From positions 124,001 to 188,000 of the forward strand of contig NZ_JACVAJ010000002.1 of NCBI RefSeq assembly GCF_014851815.1: a stretch of 64,000 bases of DNA. Direction: 5' to 3'. The translations under genes were made by a program, and so were the position numbers. Source of the DNA: Pseudoxanthomonas sp. PXM01 (lineage in GTDB: Bacteria; Pseudomonadota; Gammaproteobacteria; Xanthomonadales; Xanthomonadaceae). Under the pieces are notes generated by a model, which searched no databases, was not told the DNA's origin, and was given only the letters and a program-made list of their open reading frames with translations. Each line of letters starts with the position of its first letter. Within the stretch, counting starts at the first letter, position 1. Shown piece after piece: positions 25,164 through 34,638 of the stretch.

Positions 25164-26714
25164 CTACAACTGCGATTCGACCGGCAGCCAGCCGATCGCA
25201 CGCGCGGTCCACCGGCGCCAGACGCTGGCTTCCGGCTCGCGGTCCCAGATGCGCGGTGGCTGTTGCGATGCGTCCTCCCAGCGCAGGGCGCCATCCTGCA
25301 GCCGCACGCGGTAACTCCGGTCGACGGCGATCTTCGCCTCGTAGCTGCGCAACAGGGCGGCGGCCGCGCTGCGATCACGGAACAGGATGCCCATCTCGGT
25401 GTTGAGGTTCACCGAGCGCGGATCGAGGTTGAACGAGCCGATGAAGCCCGCTTCGCCATCCACGGCGAACGCCTTGGTGTGCAGGCTGGCGCCGCTGGAG
25501 CCGAACAGGCTGCTGTCCTGCTTGCCGTGCGGCATGAGTTCGAACAGCTCCACGCCACCCTGCAGCAGCCGCACGCGGTACGGCGCGTAGCCCCCATGCA
25601 CGGCCATCACGTCGTTGGCCGCCAGCGAGTTGGTCAGCACGCTGACGTCGACGCCTTCCGCCCGCTTGCCGACCAGCCAGCGCGTGCCCTCGTCGCCGGG
25701 CACGAAGTACGGCGAGATCACCCGCAGTTCGCGCTTCGCTTCGCCCATGGCCTTGCCCAGCCGATGCACCAGCCACTGTGCCTGCCCTTCGCCCTGGCCC
25801 TTGGCGGCCGGATCGGAGTACACGCCCACCTCGTCCAGCCAGTGCAGCGCATTGCCGCCGACCAGCGCGCGTACGCCGGGCGTGCTGCGCAGCCGTGCGA
25901 CGTAGTCCGCCGCCTGCGTGGACCGGTAACCGGCGTCGCCGTTCTCGCGCAGCCTTTCCAGTGCGCCCGCTTCCGCCGTCGACAGGGCCGATAACGGAAT
26001 CACCGAGGCGCTGTTCCAGAAGTCGTCGAAGATCGTCGCCGTCTGCGCGACGGCCGGCCCGAGCAGCACGGCATCCAGGTCCATGAAGTTGGTCTGCGCG
26101 GCGGCATCGAAGTACTCGTCGCCGACATTGCGTCCGCCGACCACCGCCACGCGGCCGTCGGCGATCCAGGCCTTGTTGTGCATGCGGCGGTTCATCGCCA
26201 TCGGCCGCAGCAGCATTTCCGTTGCGCGGCCGAGCACGCCGGCACGGCTGCGCGACGGATTGAACAGTCGCACCTCGATGTTCGCGTGCGCGTCCAGCGC
26301 GGCCAGGTGCGAGTCCTTGCCGTGCGCGGTCATGTCGTCCAGCAGCAGGCGGACCCGCACACCACGATCGGCAGCGCGCAGGACTTCGTAGCTCAGCAGG
26401 TTGCCGGTGAAATCGTGGTTCCAGATGTAGTACTGCAGGTCCAGGCTGCGACCGGCAGCGCGTGCGGTGGCGGCGCGAACCGTGAAGGCATCCAGGTTGT
26501 CCGACAGCAGCGCCATGCCACTCTGTCTGCCGCGTTCGCGCAGCAGCGGCGCAACGGCGCGGTCGAGCGCGGTGGCGTCGGCGGCGGTGGGCAGCGACTG
26601 CGATGCAGCCCCCCGTGCGCCTTCGGCGAACCGGCCGTAGCTGTACAGCGCCACGCCGGAGGCCACCACCAGCACCAGCAGCGCGATCCCCAGTCGGCGC
26701 AGCCACTTGCGCAT
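25164..26714 (-). CDS. Phospholipase D-family protein, cardiolipin synthase-like (ClsC-like)
   Basis: A 516-residue membrane-anchored protein with one N-terminal helix (GIALLVLVVASGVALYSYG) and two HKD catalytic motifs. The first is MHNKAWIADGRVAVVGGRN (residue ~178), the second LHTKAFAVDGEAGFIGSFN (~410). The layout resembles ClsC-type cardiolipin synthases or related secreted-side PLD enzymes that transfer phosphatidyl groups. Length is close to that family. It converges with the HD-GYP gene with only a 3-bp gap, and is divergent from the histidine phosphatase gene. Confidence 0.88.
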   Translation of the reverse strand: MRKWLRRLGIALLVLVVASGVALYSYGRFAEGARGAASQSLPTAADATALDRAVAPLLRERGRQSGMALLSDNLDAFTVRAATARAAGRSLDLQYYIWNHDFTGNLLSYEVLRAADRGVRVRLLLDDMTAHGKDSHLAALDAHANIEVRLFNPSRSRAGVLGRATEMLLRPMAMNRRMHNKAWIADGRVAVVGGRNVGDEYFDAAAQTNFMDLDAVLLGPAVAQTATIFDDFWNSASVIPLSALSTAEAGALERLRENGDAGYRSTQAADYVARLRSTPGVRALVGGNALHWLDEVGVYSDPAAKGQGEGQAQWLVHRLGKAMGEAKRELRVISPYFVPGDEGTRWLVGKRAEGVDVSVLTNSLAANDVMAVHGGYAPYRVRLLQGGVELFELMPHGKQDSSLFGSSGASLHTKAFAVDGEAGFIGSFNLDPRSVNLNTEMGILFRDRSAAAALLRSYEAKIAVDRSYRVRLQDGALRWEDASQQPPRIWDREPEASVWRRWTARAIGWLPVESQL

Positions 26715-26833
26715 GGTGTCCCCTTCTTCACGTGTCCGGTCCTATCGTAGCGGCAGTCCCGTGAGGACGCTGCTTGCGCCGCCATGGCGGCCGTTGCACG
26801 CTCGGCTCCCGTCCCTCCGCCACCAGGATCACC

Positions 26834-27379
26834 ATGCGCCTGCCGCACCGGTTCCGCTTTCCTTTCGCGCTGCTGCTGGCCTCGCTGGCAGCCGCCTGCA
26901 GCACCGTACCTTCGCGCGATGCGTCTGCGCCCTTGACCTTCGTCGTGGTCCGCCATGCGGAGAAGGCGACCGACGACCCCGAGAATCCCAGTCTCTCCGC
27001 CCTCGGGCAAGCGCGTGCCGCTGCACTGGCCGAGCGCCTGCGCGATGCGCCGCTGGTGGCCGCGTACGCCACCGAATACCGCCGTACGCAGCAAACCGCG
27101 CAACCCAGCGCCGACGCACATACGCTGCCGGTCACGGCGTACTACGCGCGAGGCCCGGCCAGCGAGATCGCCGCGCAATGGAAACAGGCGCACAAGGGCG
27201 GCACGGTGCTCGTCGTCGGCCACAGCAACACCGTGCCCGACCTGGTGGCGGCGCTTTGTAGCTGCACGGCGGCGCCGATGGACGACAGCGAATACGACCG
27301 CCTGTCCATCGTCCGCATCGGCGGCGACGGCCGCGCAACGCTGGAGGTCGGGCGCTACGGCGCCTCCCCGAATCCGTGA
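26834..27379 (+). CDS. Histidine phosphatase-family lipoprotein
   Basis: A 181-residue protein with a lipoprotein signal ending LAAAC ([10 protein letters not shown]). It then has the RHG catalytic motif in [19 protein letters not shown], an EYRRTQQTA segment and the second catalytic His in [12 protein letters not shown]. It is a predicted envelope-anchored phosphatase of the SixA/phosphoglycerate mutase-like branch. The start at 26834 follows AGGATC. Its stop overlaps the GTG start of endonuclease V by four bases, so the two are coupled, although a functional link is not apparent. Confidence 0.88.
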   Translation: MRLPHRFRFPFALLLASLAAACSTVPSRDASAPLTFVVVRHAEKATDDPENPSLSALGQARAAALAERLRDAPLVAAYATEYRRTQQTAQPSADAHTLPVTAYYARGPASEIAAQWKQAHKGGTVLVVGHSNTVPDLVAALCSCTAAPMDDSEYDRLSIVRIGGDGRATLEVGRYGASPNP

Positions 27380-28041
27380 GCGCGATGTTTGGCGACTGGG
27401 ACGGCAGCATCGCGGATGCCCGCCGGCTGCAGGAACGGCTGGCGACCGAGGTCTCGCTGCGCGACGACGTGCCGGACACGCCACGCTGGCTCGCGGGTTT
27501 CGATGTCGGCTTCGAGGACGAAGGCGCCACCACCCGTGCGGCCGCCGTGCTGCTGGCGGCCGACACGCTGCAACCGATAGCCTCCGACGTCGTGCGGATG
27601 CCGACCTCCATGCCGTACGTGCCCGGTCTGCTCAGTTTCCGCGAACTGCCTGCGCTGGTCGTCGCGCTGGGCCGTCTGCCGCATGCGCCCGACCTCGCCT
27701 TCATCGACGGCCAGGGCATCGCCCATCCGCGCCGGCTCGGCATCGCGGCGCACTTCGGCGTGGTCACCGGCCTACCCAGCATCGGCGTGGCGAAGAACGT
27801 GCTGTGCGGTAAGCACGAAACACTTGGCGCCCTCGCAGGCGAACGCATGTCGCTGATCCATCGCGGCGACCACATCGGCTGGGTGCTGCGCAGCAAGCCG
27901 CGCTGCAATCCGCTGATCGTGTCGCCCGGTCATCGCGTCTCGATGCAGGGCGCGCTGGACTGGGTATTGCGCACGCTGCGCGGCTACCGCCTGCCCGAGC
28001 CGACGCGGCTGGCCGACCGGCTGGCATCGCGGCGCGGCTGA
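27376..28041 (+). CDS. nfi: Deoxyribonuclease V (endonuclease V)
   Basis: A 221-residue endonuclease V, which nicks DNA at the second phosphodiester bond 3' of deoxyinosine. Catalytic residues correspond to Asp in FDVGFEDEG, Glu in [12 protein letters not shown] and Asp in [19 protein letters not shown] and GVAKN family blocks are present. The GTG start overlaps the upstream stop as GTGA; an internal ATG at 27385 is an alternative. Length matches the family (about 220-225). Confidence 0.93.
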   Translation: MSAMFGDWDGSIADARRLQERLATEVSLRDDVPDTPRWLAGFDVGFEDEGATTRAAAVLLAADTLQPIASDVVRMPTSMPYVPGLLSFRELPALVVALGRLPHAPDLAFIDGQGIAHPRRLGIAAHFGVVTGLPSIGVAKNVLCGKHETLGALAGERMSLIHRGDHIGWVLRSKPRCNPLIVSPGHRVSMQGALDWVLRTLRGYRLPEPTRLADRLASRRG

Positions 28042-28155
28042 CACGCGCCGCCTCCGCCCACGATGGGGGATGCGGCGCAACGGATCGTTTCCGTATCGTG
28101 GACCGGCCGCCCGACATGCCGTGCGATGCTGCACGCACCCATCCGAGGATCCGTC

Positions 28156-29019
28156 ATGACCACCCTCATCGCGCCCCGTGTGCACGACCTTGGCGGCGGC
28201 TTCAACGTCCGCCGCGCCGTCCCCAGCCTGCAGGCCCGCAGCGTGGGACCGTTCGTGTTCGTCGACCACATGGGCCCGGCGGTGTTCGAACCCGGGCGTG
28301 GCATCGACGTGCGCCCGCACCCGCACATCGGCCTGGCCACGGTGACCTACCTCTGGTCCGGCGCCATCCACCACAAGGACACGCTGGGCTCGGAACAGGT
28401 GATCACGCCCGGCGACGTCAACTGGATGACCGCGGGCCGCGGCATCGCACACTCCGAGCGCACCCCCGGCGACGTGCGCGCCGGCCGCCACGACGTGCAC
28501 GGCATGCAGACCTGGGTGGCGCTGCCGAAGTCCGCCGAGGAAGTCGCCCCCGAGTTCCACCATCACACCGCGGCGACCTTGCCGCTGATCGAGCGCGCCG
28601 GTGCGCGCCTGCGCGTGATCGCCGGCCGTGCGTACGGCGAGGAATCGCCGGTGAAGGTGTTCAGCGGCACGTTCAATGTCGCGGTCGACCTGCAGCCGGA
28701 CGCCGAACTGGAAATCGATGGCGGCCACGTCGAGCGCGCGCTCTACATTCTGGAAGGCGAGGCCCAGGTGGATGGCGCCGACATTCCCGAAAAGCACCTG
28801 GTGGTGTTCGACCGCGGCAGCCGTGCGGTGCTGCGCGCGAAGACGCCGGTGAAGGGCATGCTGCTGGGCGGCGAGCCGCTGGACGCGCCGCGACATCTCT
28901 GGTGGAACTTCGTCTCCAGTTCCAAGGAGCGCATCGAACAGGCCAAGCAGGACTGGCAGGAAGGCCGATTCGGCCACGTGCCCGGCGAAACCGAGTTCAT
29001 CCCCTTGCCGGAGCGTTGA
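28156..29019 (+). CDS. Pirin family protein
   Basis: A 287-residue bicupin of the pirin family. The metal site is in RPHPHIGLATVTYLWSGAIHHKD with GRGIAHSERT further along, and the C-terminal pirin cupin ends with WWNFVSSSKERIEQAKQDW. Some bacterial pirins have quercetinase activity or bind pyruvate dehydrogenase; no role can be assigned here. The ATG at 28156 is supported by the family start MTTLIAPRVHDLGGG-like. A second, divergent pirin is encoded at 30640-31500. Confidence 0.9.
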   Translation: MTTLIAPRVHDLGGGFNVRRAVPSLQARSVGPFVFVDHMGPAVFEPGRGIDVRPHPHIGLATVTYLWSGAIHHKDTLGSEQVITPGDVNWMTAGRGIAHSERTPGDVRAGRHDVHGMQTWVALPKSAEEVAPEFHHHTAATLPLIERAGARLRVIAGRAYGEESPVKVFSGTFNVAVDLQPDAELEIDGGHVERALYILEGEAQVDGADIPEKHLVVFDRGSRAVLRAKTPVKGMLLGGEPLDAPRHLWWNFVSSSKERIEQAKQDWQEGRFGHVPGETEFIPLPER

Positions 29020-29172
29020 GCGCACCGCCCGTCGGCACCTAAATGTGACATCTACTTCATTAGCACCCGGATGCGTGCGCCGTAACGCAAAGCAAACATC
29101 TGCCGCGCCGGGCTTCCGCTATCGTGCGCGCACCGTCATGTGACGGGGCGCACGAAAGCGATGGGGGCTGGC

Positions 29173-29895
29173 ATGAGTATGGTGAAGAGGCTCGCGGCAG
29201 AGTTCCTGGGGACCTTCTGGCTGGTGTTGGGGGGCTGCGGCAGCGCGGTGCTGGCGGCCAATTTCGGTGGCGACGGCAATCCGCTGGGCATCGGCCTGCT
29301 GGGCGTATCGCTCGCGTTCGGCCTGACGGTGCTGACCGGCGCCTACGCGTTCGGCCACGTCTCGGGTGGTCATTTCAATCCCGCGGTGAGTATCGGCCTG
29401 TGGGCGGGCGGGCGGTTCCCGGCGAAGGATCTGCTGCCGTACATCGTGGCGCAGGTGGTCGGTGGCCTGGCCGCAGGCTTCATCCTGTGGCAGATCGCCA
29501 AGGGAAGTCCGGCGTTCGCGGTCGATCCGAATGCCGCCGGCGCGTTCGCCAGCAATGGCTATGGCGCGATGTCGCCCGGTGGCTTCACCGTCGCGGCCGC
29601 CTTCCTGACCGAGGTGGTGCTGACGGCGTTCTTCCTGATCGTCATCATGGGGTCGACCCACGGTCGCGCACCGACCGGCTTCGCACCGATCGCGATCGGT
29701 CTGGCACTGACGCTGATCCACCTGATCAGCATCCCGGTCACCAACACGTCGGTGAACCCGGCCCGCTCCACGGCGGTGGCGCTGTTTGCCGGCCCTGCCG
29801 CCGTCGGTCAGCTGTGGCTGTTCTGGCTGGCACCGATCCTCGGCGGCCTGATCGGCGGCATGCTCTACGGCTGGCTGGGTCGCGACCGCGACTGA
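29173..29895 (+). CDS. aqpZ: Aquaporin Z
   Basis: A 240-residue six-helix water channel. The two NPA motifs are in [14 protein letters not shown] and [15 protein letters not shown], and the arginine after the second NPA is the selectivity-filter Arg. The [19 protein letters not shown] segment is diagnostic of AqpZ rather than of a glycerol facilitator. The ATG at 29173 follows a G-rich stretch; another at 29161 is possible. A hairpin at 29905-29931 probably ends the transcript. Confidence 0.95.
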   Translation: MSMVKRLAAEFLGTFWLVLGGCGSAVLAANFGGDGNPLGIGLLGVSLAFGLTVLTGAYAFGHVSGGHFNPAVSIGLWAGGRFPAKDLLPYIVAQVVGGLAAGFILWQIAKGSPAFAVDPNAAGAFASNGYGAMSPGGFTVAAAFLTEVVLTAFFLIVIMGSTHGRAPTGFAPIAIGLALTLIHLISIPVTNTSVNPARSTAVALFAGPAAVGQLWLFWLAPILGGLIGGMLYGWLGRDRD

Positions 29896-29904
29896 GCCCT
29901 GCGT

Positions 29905-29931
29905 CCGGTGCCCGGCACGGCCGGGCGCCGG
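29905..29931 (+). terminator. Hairpin downstream of aqpZ
   Basis: CCGGTGCCCGGC and GCCGGGCGCCGG form a 12-bp stem with one G-U pair and an ACG loop, starting 9 bp after the aqpZ stop codon. No U-tract follows, so termination strength is uncertain. Confidence 0.45.
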
Positions 29932-29974
29932 CAGGTTCGATGTGACTGGGGTCGCCGTTCGCACGCGTACCGCG

Positions 29975-30003
29975 TTGTTTTGCGACGCAGCATGGGCTAA
30001 GGT
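29975..30003 (+). promoter_or_regulatory. Candidate sigma-70 promoter for the 30139 gene
   Basis: TTGTTT at 29975-29980 and TAAGGT at 29998-30003 are separated by 17 bp. The predicted start near 30010 would leave a leader of about 130 nt before the ATG at 30139. No reading frame with a good ribosome site is evident in that leader. Confidence 0.4.
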
Positions 30004-30138
30004 CGGGACGACTGCCGGGGGAAAACGGCAGCCGGCACCGCGGAATGCAAGGGGATGATGCCAGGGCCAGCTTGGCCCACTGCGGTGTGCGGATGACGCT
30101 GCACTGCCCACGCTCGGGCATTCGATCCAGGGGATGAC

Positions 30139-30600
30139 ATGAAGACCGTGATTGCTGTTGGCCTCAGCCTCTTTGCCGCCACCGCGTGGGCGCAGTCGCC
30201 GCCCGCCTGCCCCACCCTGCCGGCCAATGCCGGCCTGACCTGGGAACAGCGGATCGATACCACGTTCATCACGTGCAAGGCGGTCACCACCGACGGCAGG
30301 CAGGTACTCAACGTGATGCTCACGGCGCGCGACCCCCGGATCAGCCTGGAGCGCCGCCTGCGCCAGGAGGAAAGTACGTTCTCCGGCGAGGAGATGTACT
30401 GGTACCGGCCGAACCTGGGCGGACAGGAAACCTCGCCCGCCATGGCGTCGCGCCGCATCGCCGTGGTCGAGTTCGACGACGACCGCTACGCGCAGGTCTG
30501 GATCAACGCGGGTTCGCCGGAAGAACTCGGGTCGCTGATTTCGCTGGCGCAGCAACTCGACGTGCGTGCCACGGGCGCGCTGCTCTCTGCGGGCAACTGA
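30139..30600 (+). CDS. Secreted hypothetical protein
   Basis: A 153-residue protein with a signal peptide (MKTVIAVGLSLFAATAWA, cleavage probably before QSPP). The mature part has two cysteines (ACPTL and FITCKAV) that could form a disulphide. No domain is recognised. AGGGGATG precedes the ATG. The gene is monocistronic: a hairpin at 30609-30637 separates it from the convergent pirin gene. Confidence 0.65.
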   Translation: MKTVIAVGLSLFAATAWAQSPPACPTLPANAGLTWEQRIDTTFITCKAVTTDGRQVLNVMLTARDPRISLERRLRQEESTFSGEEMYWYRPNLGGQETSPAMASRRIAVVEFDDDRYAQVWINAGSPEELGSLISLAQQLDVRATGALLSAGN

Positions 30601-30608
30601 CGCGGTGA

Positions 30609-30637
30609 TGCCGGTGCGGGCCGAGCCCGCACCGGCA
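30609..30637. terminator. Bidirectional hairpin between convergent genes
   Basis: TGCCGGTGCGGG and CCCGCACCGGCA form a perfect 12-bp stem with a 5-nt loop. It fills the gap between the stop at 30600 (plus) and the stop at 30640 (minus). It lacks a U-tract but is the only structure able to end both transcripts. Confidence 0.5.
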
Positions 30638-30639
30638 CC

Positions 30640-31500
30640 TCAGAACCGGCCTTCCTGGAAATCCACGAACGCCTGCATCAGCTCCTGCCGCGTGTTCATG
30701 ACGAACGGACCGTGGCGCATCACCGGCTCGCGCAGCGGACGCCCCGCCACCAGGATCAGCCGCGCAGGCTGACTGCCGGCACGCACCTGCAGCGTATCCC
30801 CACCGCCCAGCACGCCCATCTCGTGGGTATCCAGCGGACGCGCCTCATCGCCCTCGCCCACGGTCAGCGCGCCTTCGAACACGTAGGCGAACGCGTTGTG
30901 CCCGACCGGCAGCGTGTACTCCCACGCATGTCCCGGCTGCAGCGCGATGTCCAGATACACCGGATCGGTGGCCGGCTGCGAGATCGGGCCCTGCGTGTCG
31001 CCGACGGTACCGGCGATGACCTTCACTTCCACGCCCTTGGCCGGATGCGCGACCGGAATCTTCTCCGGCGCGAATTCCTGGTACTTCGGCGCGGTCATCT
31101 TCTCGCGCGCAGGCAGGTTCACCCACAGCTGGAAACCGCGCATGCGGCCGGACTCCTGCTCGGGCATTTCCGAATGAACCAGGCCACGGCCGGCGGTCAT
31201 CCACTGCACCGCGCCCGGCGTCAGCAGGCCCTCGTTGCCATGGTTGTCGCGATGGCGCATGCGGCCATCGAGCATGTACGTAACGGTCTCGAAGCCGCGA
31301 TGCGGATGCTCCGGGAACCCGGCGAGGTAATCCTCGGCCTTGTCGGTACCGAATTCGTCCAGCAGCAGGAACGGATCCAGGTCCGGCAGATCGGGACCGC
31401 CGATCACGCGGGTCAGCTTGACGCCGGCGCCATCGGACGTGGGTCGGCCACGGATCGTGCGGATCACGCGGGCGGGCGTGGTATCGGTCAGGGTGCTCAT
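30640..31500 (-). CDS. Pirin family protein (YhhW/quercetinase-like)
   Basis: A 286-residue pirin. The metal site is in FPEHPHRGFETVTYMLDGRMRHRD with VHSEMPE completing it, in the arrangement typical of pirins with quercetin 2,3-dioxygenase activity. The C-terminal cupin has GHNAFAYVFEGAL and ends VMNTRQELMQAFVDFQEGRF, a strong family match. It differs from the other pirin in this window (28156-29019) in length and sequence, so they are not recent duplicates. Physiological substrate unknown. Confidence 0.9.
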   Translation of the reverse strand: MSTLTDTTPARVIRTIRGRPTSDGAGVKLTRVIGGPDLPDLDPFLLLDEFGTDKAEDYLAGFPEHPHRGFETVTYMLDGRMRHRDNHGNEGLLTPGAVQWMTAGRGLVHSEMPEQESGRMRGFQLWVNLPAREKMTAPKYQEFAPEKIPVAHPAKGVEVKVIAGTVGDTQGPISQPATDPVYLDIALQPGHAWEYTLPVGHNAFAYVFEGALTVGEGDEARPLDTHEMGVLGGGDTLQVRAGSQPARLILVAGRPLREPVMRHGPFVMNTRQELMQAFVDFQEGRF

Positions 31501-31660
31501 GGCGCCTCCTATTCAACTGCGGACAAGATGGCATCGACACCGCCGCTTCGGAACGGCGACCGCCGTAACCATCCGTTCCATGCATGGGTGCAGCGCGGAT
31601 TGTGGCCCGTCGCGGCCGGCGCAGGTTCGCGACGCCCGCACATGCGCACGCCGGTACCGG

Positions 31661-32278
31661 TCAGGCGGTGCGGGGCAGCATCGTCCGCGCATGGCGCGTA
31701 CGCAGCATCCATTCCGCGGCCAGCAGGTTCGGCACCCAGCACAGCCAGGCGATCGCCGGATAGGCGATGAGAAACGAGATGCCGGCGATCTGGCTGGCCG
31801 GCAGGTACAGCCGCAACGTCACCGCCGCCAGCGTCAGCGCATAACTGCGCAGCATCCAGTCGCGATGGTCGGCGATCCTGCGCTGGCGGATCGCGATCAC
31901 CGCCAGCGCGGTCGTGCCCAGCCAGCACACCGCCAGCGCGCCGAAGCCGAACGCCGCCACCGCACCGGTGGAGGCCTGCGGCGCCATCGCCAGCGCGGCC
32001 AGTCCGCCCGCCGCGACCGCCACGACGTAGACGCGCCCCGTCCATCGATGCAGGGCCGGCCAGCGGTTGCGCAGCGTGGTATGTGTCTGCAGCGCACCGA
32101 CGGCAATGGCGACCGCGCCACCCAGAAAATGCCCCCATGCCGACCCGGGCCGCAGCGCGAACAACTGGCGCACCAGCGGCGTGCGGAGGTCGTCGACCAG
32201 CGAGATGGCGATGGCGTAACCGGCCACGGCGAAAGCCAGCAGGGCCATCAGGCCCCAGGCGAAACGGCGCACGAGCAT
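31661..32278 (-). CDS. DUF2306 membrane protein
   Basis: A 205-residue protein with six to seven hydrophobic segments. It contains the DUF2306 pattern of RWPALHRWTGRVYVVAVAAGG, with a conserved His in helix-terminal HRW, and ADHRDWMLRSYALTLAAV near the C-terminus. Family members are uncharacterised membrane proteins, some resembling haem-binding helices. The ATG at 32278 is preferred over one at 32305 because GGGGGA lies just upstream. It is not part of the polyamine operon by function; 88 bp separate it from the dehydrogenase gene. Confidence 0.78.
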   Translation of the reverse strand: MLVRRFAWGLMALLAFAVAGYAIAISLVDDLRTPLVRQLFALRPGSAWGHFLGGAVAIAVGALQTHTTLRNRWPALHRWTGRVYVVAVAAGGLAALAMAPQASTGAVAAFGFGALAVCWLGTTALAVIAIRQRRIADHRDWMLRSYALTLAAVTLRLYLPASQIAGISFLIAYPAIAWLCWVPNLLAAEWMLRTRHARTMLPRTA

Positions 32279-32366
32279 CGAAACGTCCCCCGCAGGCAGC
32301 CGCATCGTGCGGCCCGCGCACTATGTCGCAGACGCCACCCGGGCGCGACCGCCGTTGGTCAGGGGA

Positions 32367-33728
32367 TCAGGCGATATAGACCGACTTGATGTTCATGAAC
32401 TCATGGATGCCATGCTCGGCCAGTTCACGCCCAAAGCCGGAACGCTTGGTGCCGCCGAACGGAAGCCGCACGTCGCTGCGCACGATCGCGTTGACGAAGG
32501 CCGCACCGACATCCAACTGGCGCGCGATGCGGTTGCCGCGTTCGACATCCTTCGTCCACACGCTGCCGCCCAGGCCGAAGGTGGTGTCGTTGGCCACGCG
32601 CACGGCCTCCGCGTCGTCCTTCACCCGCAGGATGCTGGCGACGGGACCGAACAGCTCCTCTTCGTAGGCCGGCATGCCGGGCGCGACCGCGTCCAGGATC
32701 GAGGCCGGATAGCCGGCGTGGGAAGCGTCAGGTTCGCCGCCGAGCAGCACTTTCGCGCCCTTGGCCACGCTGGCCTGCACCTGCTTGTGCAGCTCGTCGC
32801 GCAGGTCCTGCCGCGCCATCGGGGCGAGTGTGGTCGCATCGTCCTGCGGATCGCCCAGCTGCAACTTCGCCGATGCCTCCACGAAGCGCTTCACGAATTC
32901 GTCGGCGATGCCGTCCTGCACGATGAAGCGCTTGGCCGCGATGCAGGTCTGCCCCGCATTGCCGAAGCGCGAGGCCACCGCGCCGGCGACCGTCTTCTCG
33001 AGGTCGGCATCGTCCAGCACGATGAAGGCGTCGCTGCCGCCCAGTTCCATCACGCTCTTCTTCAACTGGCTGCCGGCGTTGGACGCGACGGACCGTCCCG
33101 CGCGCTCGCTGCCGGTCAGCGTCACCGCGGCCACGCGCGCATCGCGGATCACCTCGGCCGCCTGGTCGTTGTCGATGTGCAGCACGCCGAACACGCCGTT
33201 TGGCAGGCCTGCCGCCGCCAGCGCTTCGGCGATGACATCCGCGCAGCGCGGCACGTTGCAGGCATGCTTGAGCACGGCGACGTTGCCGGCCATGAAGGCC
33301 GGTGCGAGGAAGCGGAACACCTGCCAGATCGGGAAATTCCACGGCATCACCGCCAGCACGCAACCGATCGGCTCGTAGCGCACGTAGCTGCGCTGGCCAT
33401 CGGTGGCGACCGGCTGGTCCTGCAGGTAGTCGGCGGCGTGGTCGGCGTAGTAGTCGCAGGCACCGGCGCACTTGTCGACTTCGGCCAGCGCTTCCTTGCG
33501 CAGCTTGCCCATCTCGGCGGTCATGATGCGCTGGATGTCGTCGCGGCGGCGGCGCAGTTCCGCGCCTATCGCGCGCAGGATCTTGCCGCGCTCGGCCAGC
33601 GACAGCGCAGACCAGGCCGGGAACGCCTGCTGCGATGCCGCCAGTACGGCGTCCACCTGCGCGGATGTCATCAGTTCGTGACGGTAGTCGACCTTGCCGG
33701 TCGCGGGATTGACGGTTTCGACGGTCAT
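32367..33728 (-). CDS. NAD(P)-dependent succinate semialdehyde dehydrogenase (Sad-like)
   Basis: A 453-residue aldehyde dehydrogenase that aligns well with E. coli Sad (YneI). It has PWNFPIWQV at the cofactor site, LTGSERAGR, the general-base Glu in MELGGSDAF and the nucleophilic Cys in GNAGQTCIAAKRF. The C-terminus PFGGTKRSGFGREL is typical. Sad oxidises succinate semialdehyde, the product of GABA transamination, to succinate. It follows potI after 67 bp in the same direction, so it is probably the last gene of the polyamine operon and the exit step to the TCA cycle. Substrate specificity is inferred. Confidence 0.88.
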   Translation of the reverse strand: MTVETVNPATGKVDYRHELMTSAQVDAVLAASQQAFPAWSALSLAERGKILRAIGAELRRRRDDIQRIMTAEMGKLRKEALAEVDKCAGACDYYADHAADYLQDQPVATDGQRSYVRYEPIGCVLAVMPWNFPIWQVFRFLAPAFMAGNVAVLKHACNVPRCADVIAEALAAAGLPNGVFGVLHIDNDQAAEVIRDARVAAVTLTGSERAGRSVASNAGSQLKKSVMELGGSDAFIVLDDADLEKTVAGAVASRFGNAGQTCIAAKRFIVQDGIADEFVKRFVEASAKLQLGDPQDDATTLAPMARQDLRDELHKQVQASVAKGAKVLLGGEPDASHAGYPASILDAVAPGMPAYEEELFGPVASILRVKDDAEAVRVANDTTFGLGGSVWTKDVERGNRIARQLDVGAAFVNAIVRSDVRLPFGGTKRSGFGRELAEHGIHEFMNIKSVYIA

Positions 33729-33795
33729 GGCTTCACGCAAGGCGAAAGGAAGGCCGCCATTGTCGGCATGGCGGCGTTAGCGGTACGTGCGGACG

Positions 33796-34638
33796 TCACC
33801 CGTTGTCCTGCAACGCCAGCTGCATGTCGCGCTGGCGGCGCTTCTCCTCGCGCGCCATGAACCACCAGCCGATGAACGCCGCCACGCTGACCACCAGGAT
33901 CATCAGCGTGGCCAATGCGTTGATCTTCGGGCTCAGGCCCAGGCGTACGGACGAGAACACCTTCATCGGCAATGTGGTCGAACTGGGACCGGCAACGAAG
34001 CTGGCGATCACCACGTCGTCCAGCGACAGCGTGAACGCCAGCAGCCAGCCGGAGACCAGCGCAGGCGCGATGATCGGAAGCGTGATCAGGAAAAACACCT
34101 TGATCCTGTTGGCACCGAGATCCATCGCCGCTTCTTCCAGCGACTTGTCCAGCTCGGACAGGCGCGAGGACACCACCACGGTGACGAAGGCCAGGGTGAA
34201 GGTCACATGCGCGATCCAGATCGACAGGATGCCGCGCGGCTGCAGGCCGACCACCTGCCCCAGCGAGACGAACATCAGCAGGATCGACAGGCCGATGATC
34301 ACCTCGGGCATCACCAGCGGGGCGGTGATCAGCGCACCGAACAGCGTCTTGCCGGGAAAGCGCCGCATGCGTGTCATCACCAGCGCGGCCATCGTGCCGA
34401 GCACCACCGCTGCCGACGCGGTCCAGAACGCCACCTTGATGCTGATCCAGGCGGCCTGCAGCATCTGCTTGTCGCGGAACAGTTCGACGTACCACTTGAA
34501 CGAGAAGCCGGACCACACCGTGGCCAGCCGCGATTCGTTGAAGGAATACACCATCAGGATGAAGACGGGGATGTAGAGGAAGGCGAATCCCAGCCCCAGC
34601 ACCGTCCAGTTGACGGCGCGTTGTCCGGCGCGGCTCAT
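33796..34638 (-). CDS. potI: Putrescine ABC transporter permease PotI
   Basis: A 280-residue inner-membrane permease with six hydrophobic helices. The cytoplasmic EAA loop, which contacts the ATPase, is in LEEAAMDLGANRIKVFFLITLP. AFTLSLDDVVIASFVAGP matches PotI/PotC-type permeases. It overlaps potH by four bases and pairs with it to form the channel of the PotFGHI-type importer. Confidence 0.93.
   Translation of the reverse strand: MSRAGQRAVNWTVLGLGFAFLYIPVFILMVYSFNESRLATVWSGFSFKWYVELFRDKQMLQAAWISIKVAFWTASAAVVLGTMAALVMTRMRRFPGKTLFGALITAPLVMPEVIIGLSILLMFVSLGQVVGLQPRGILSIWIAHVTFTLAFVTVVVSSRLSELDKSLEEAAMDLGANRIKVFFLITLPIIAPALVSGWLLAFTLSLDDVVIASFVAGPSSTTLPMKVFSSVRLGLSPKINALATLMILVVSVAAFIGWWFMAREEKRRQRDMQLALQDNG

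Noticed and set aside
29050-29075. TGTGACATCTACTTCATT as a CRP/Clp site before aqpZ
   Set aside because: Only one half-site (TGTGA) matches; the second half lacks TCACA.
30043-30137. A 30-codon frame in the leader of the 30139 gene as an upstream regulatory peptide
   Set aside because: No ribosome site and no notable residue pattern; chance frame.
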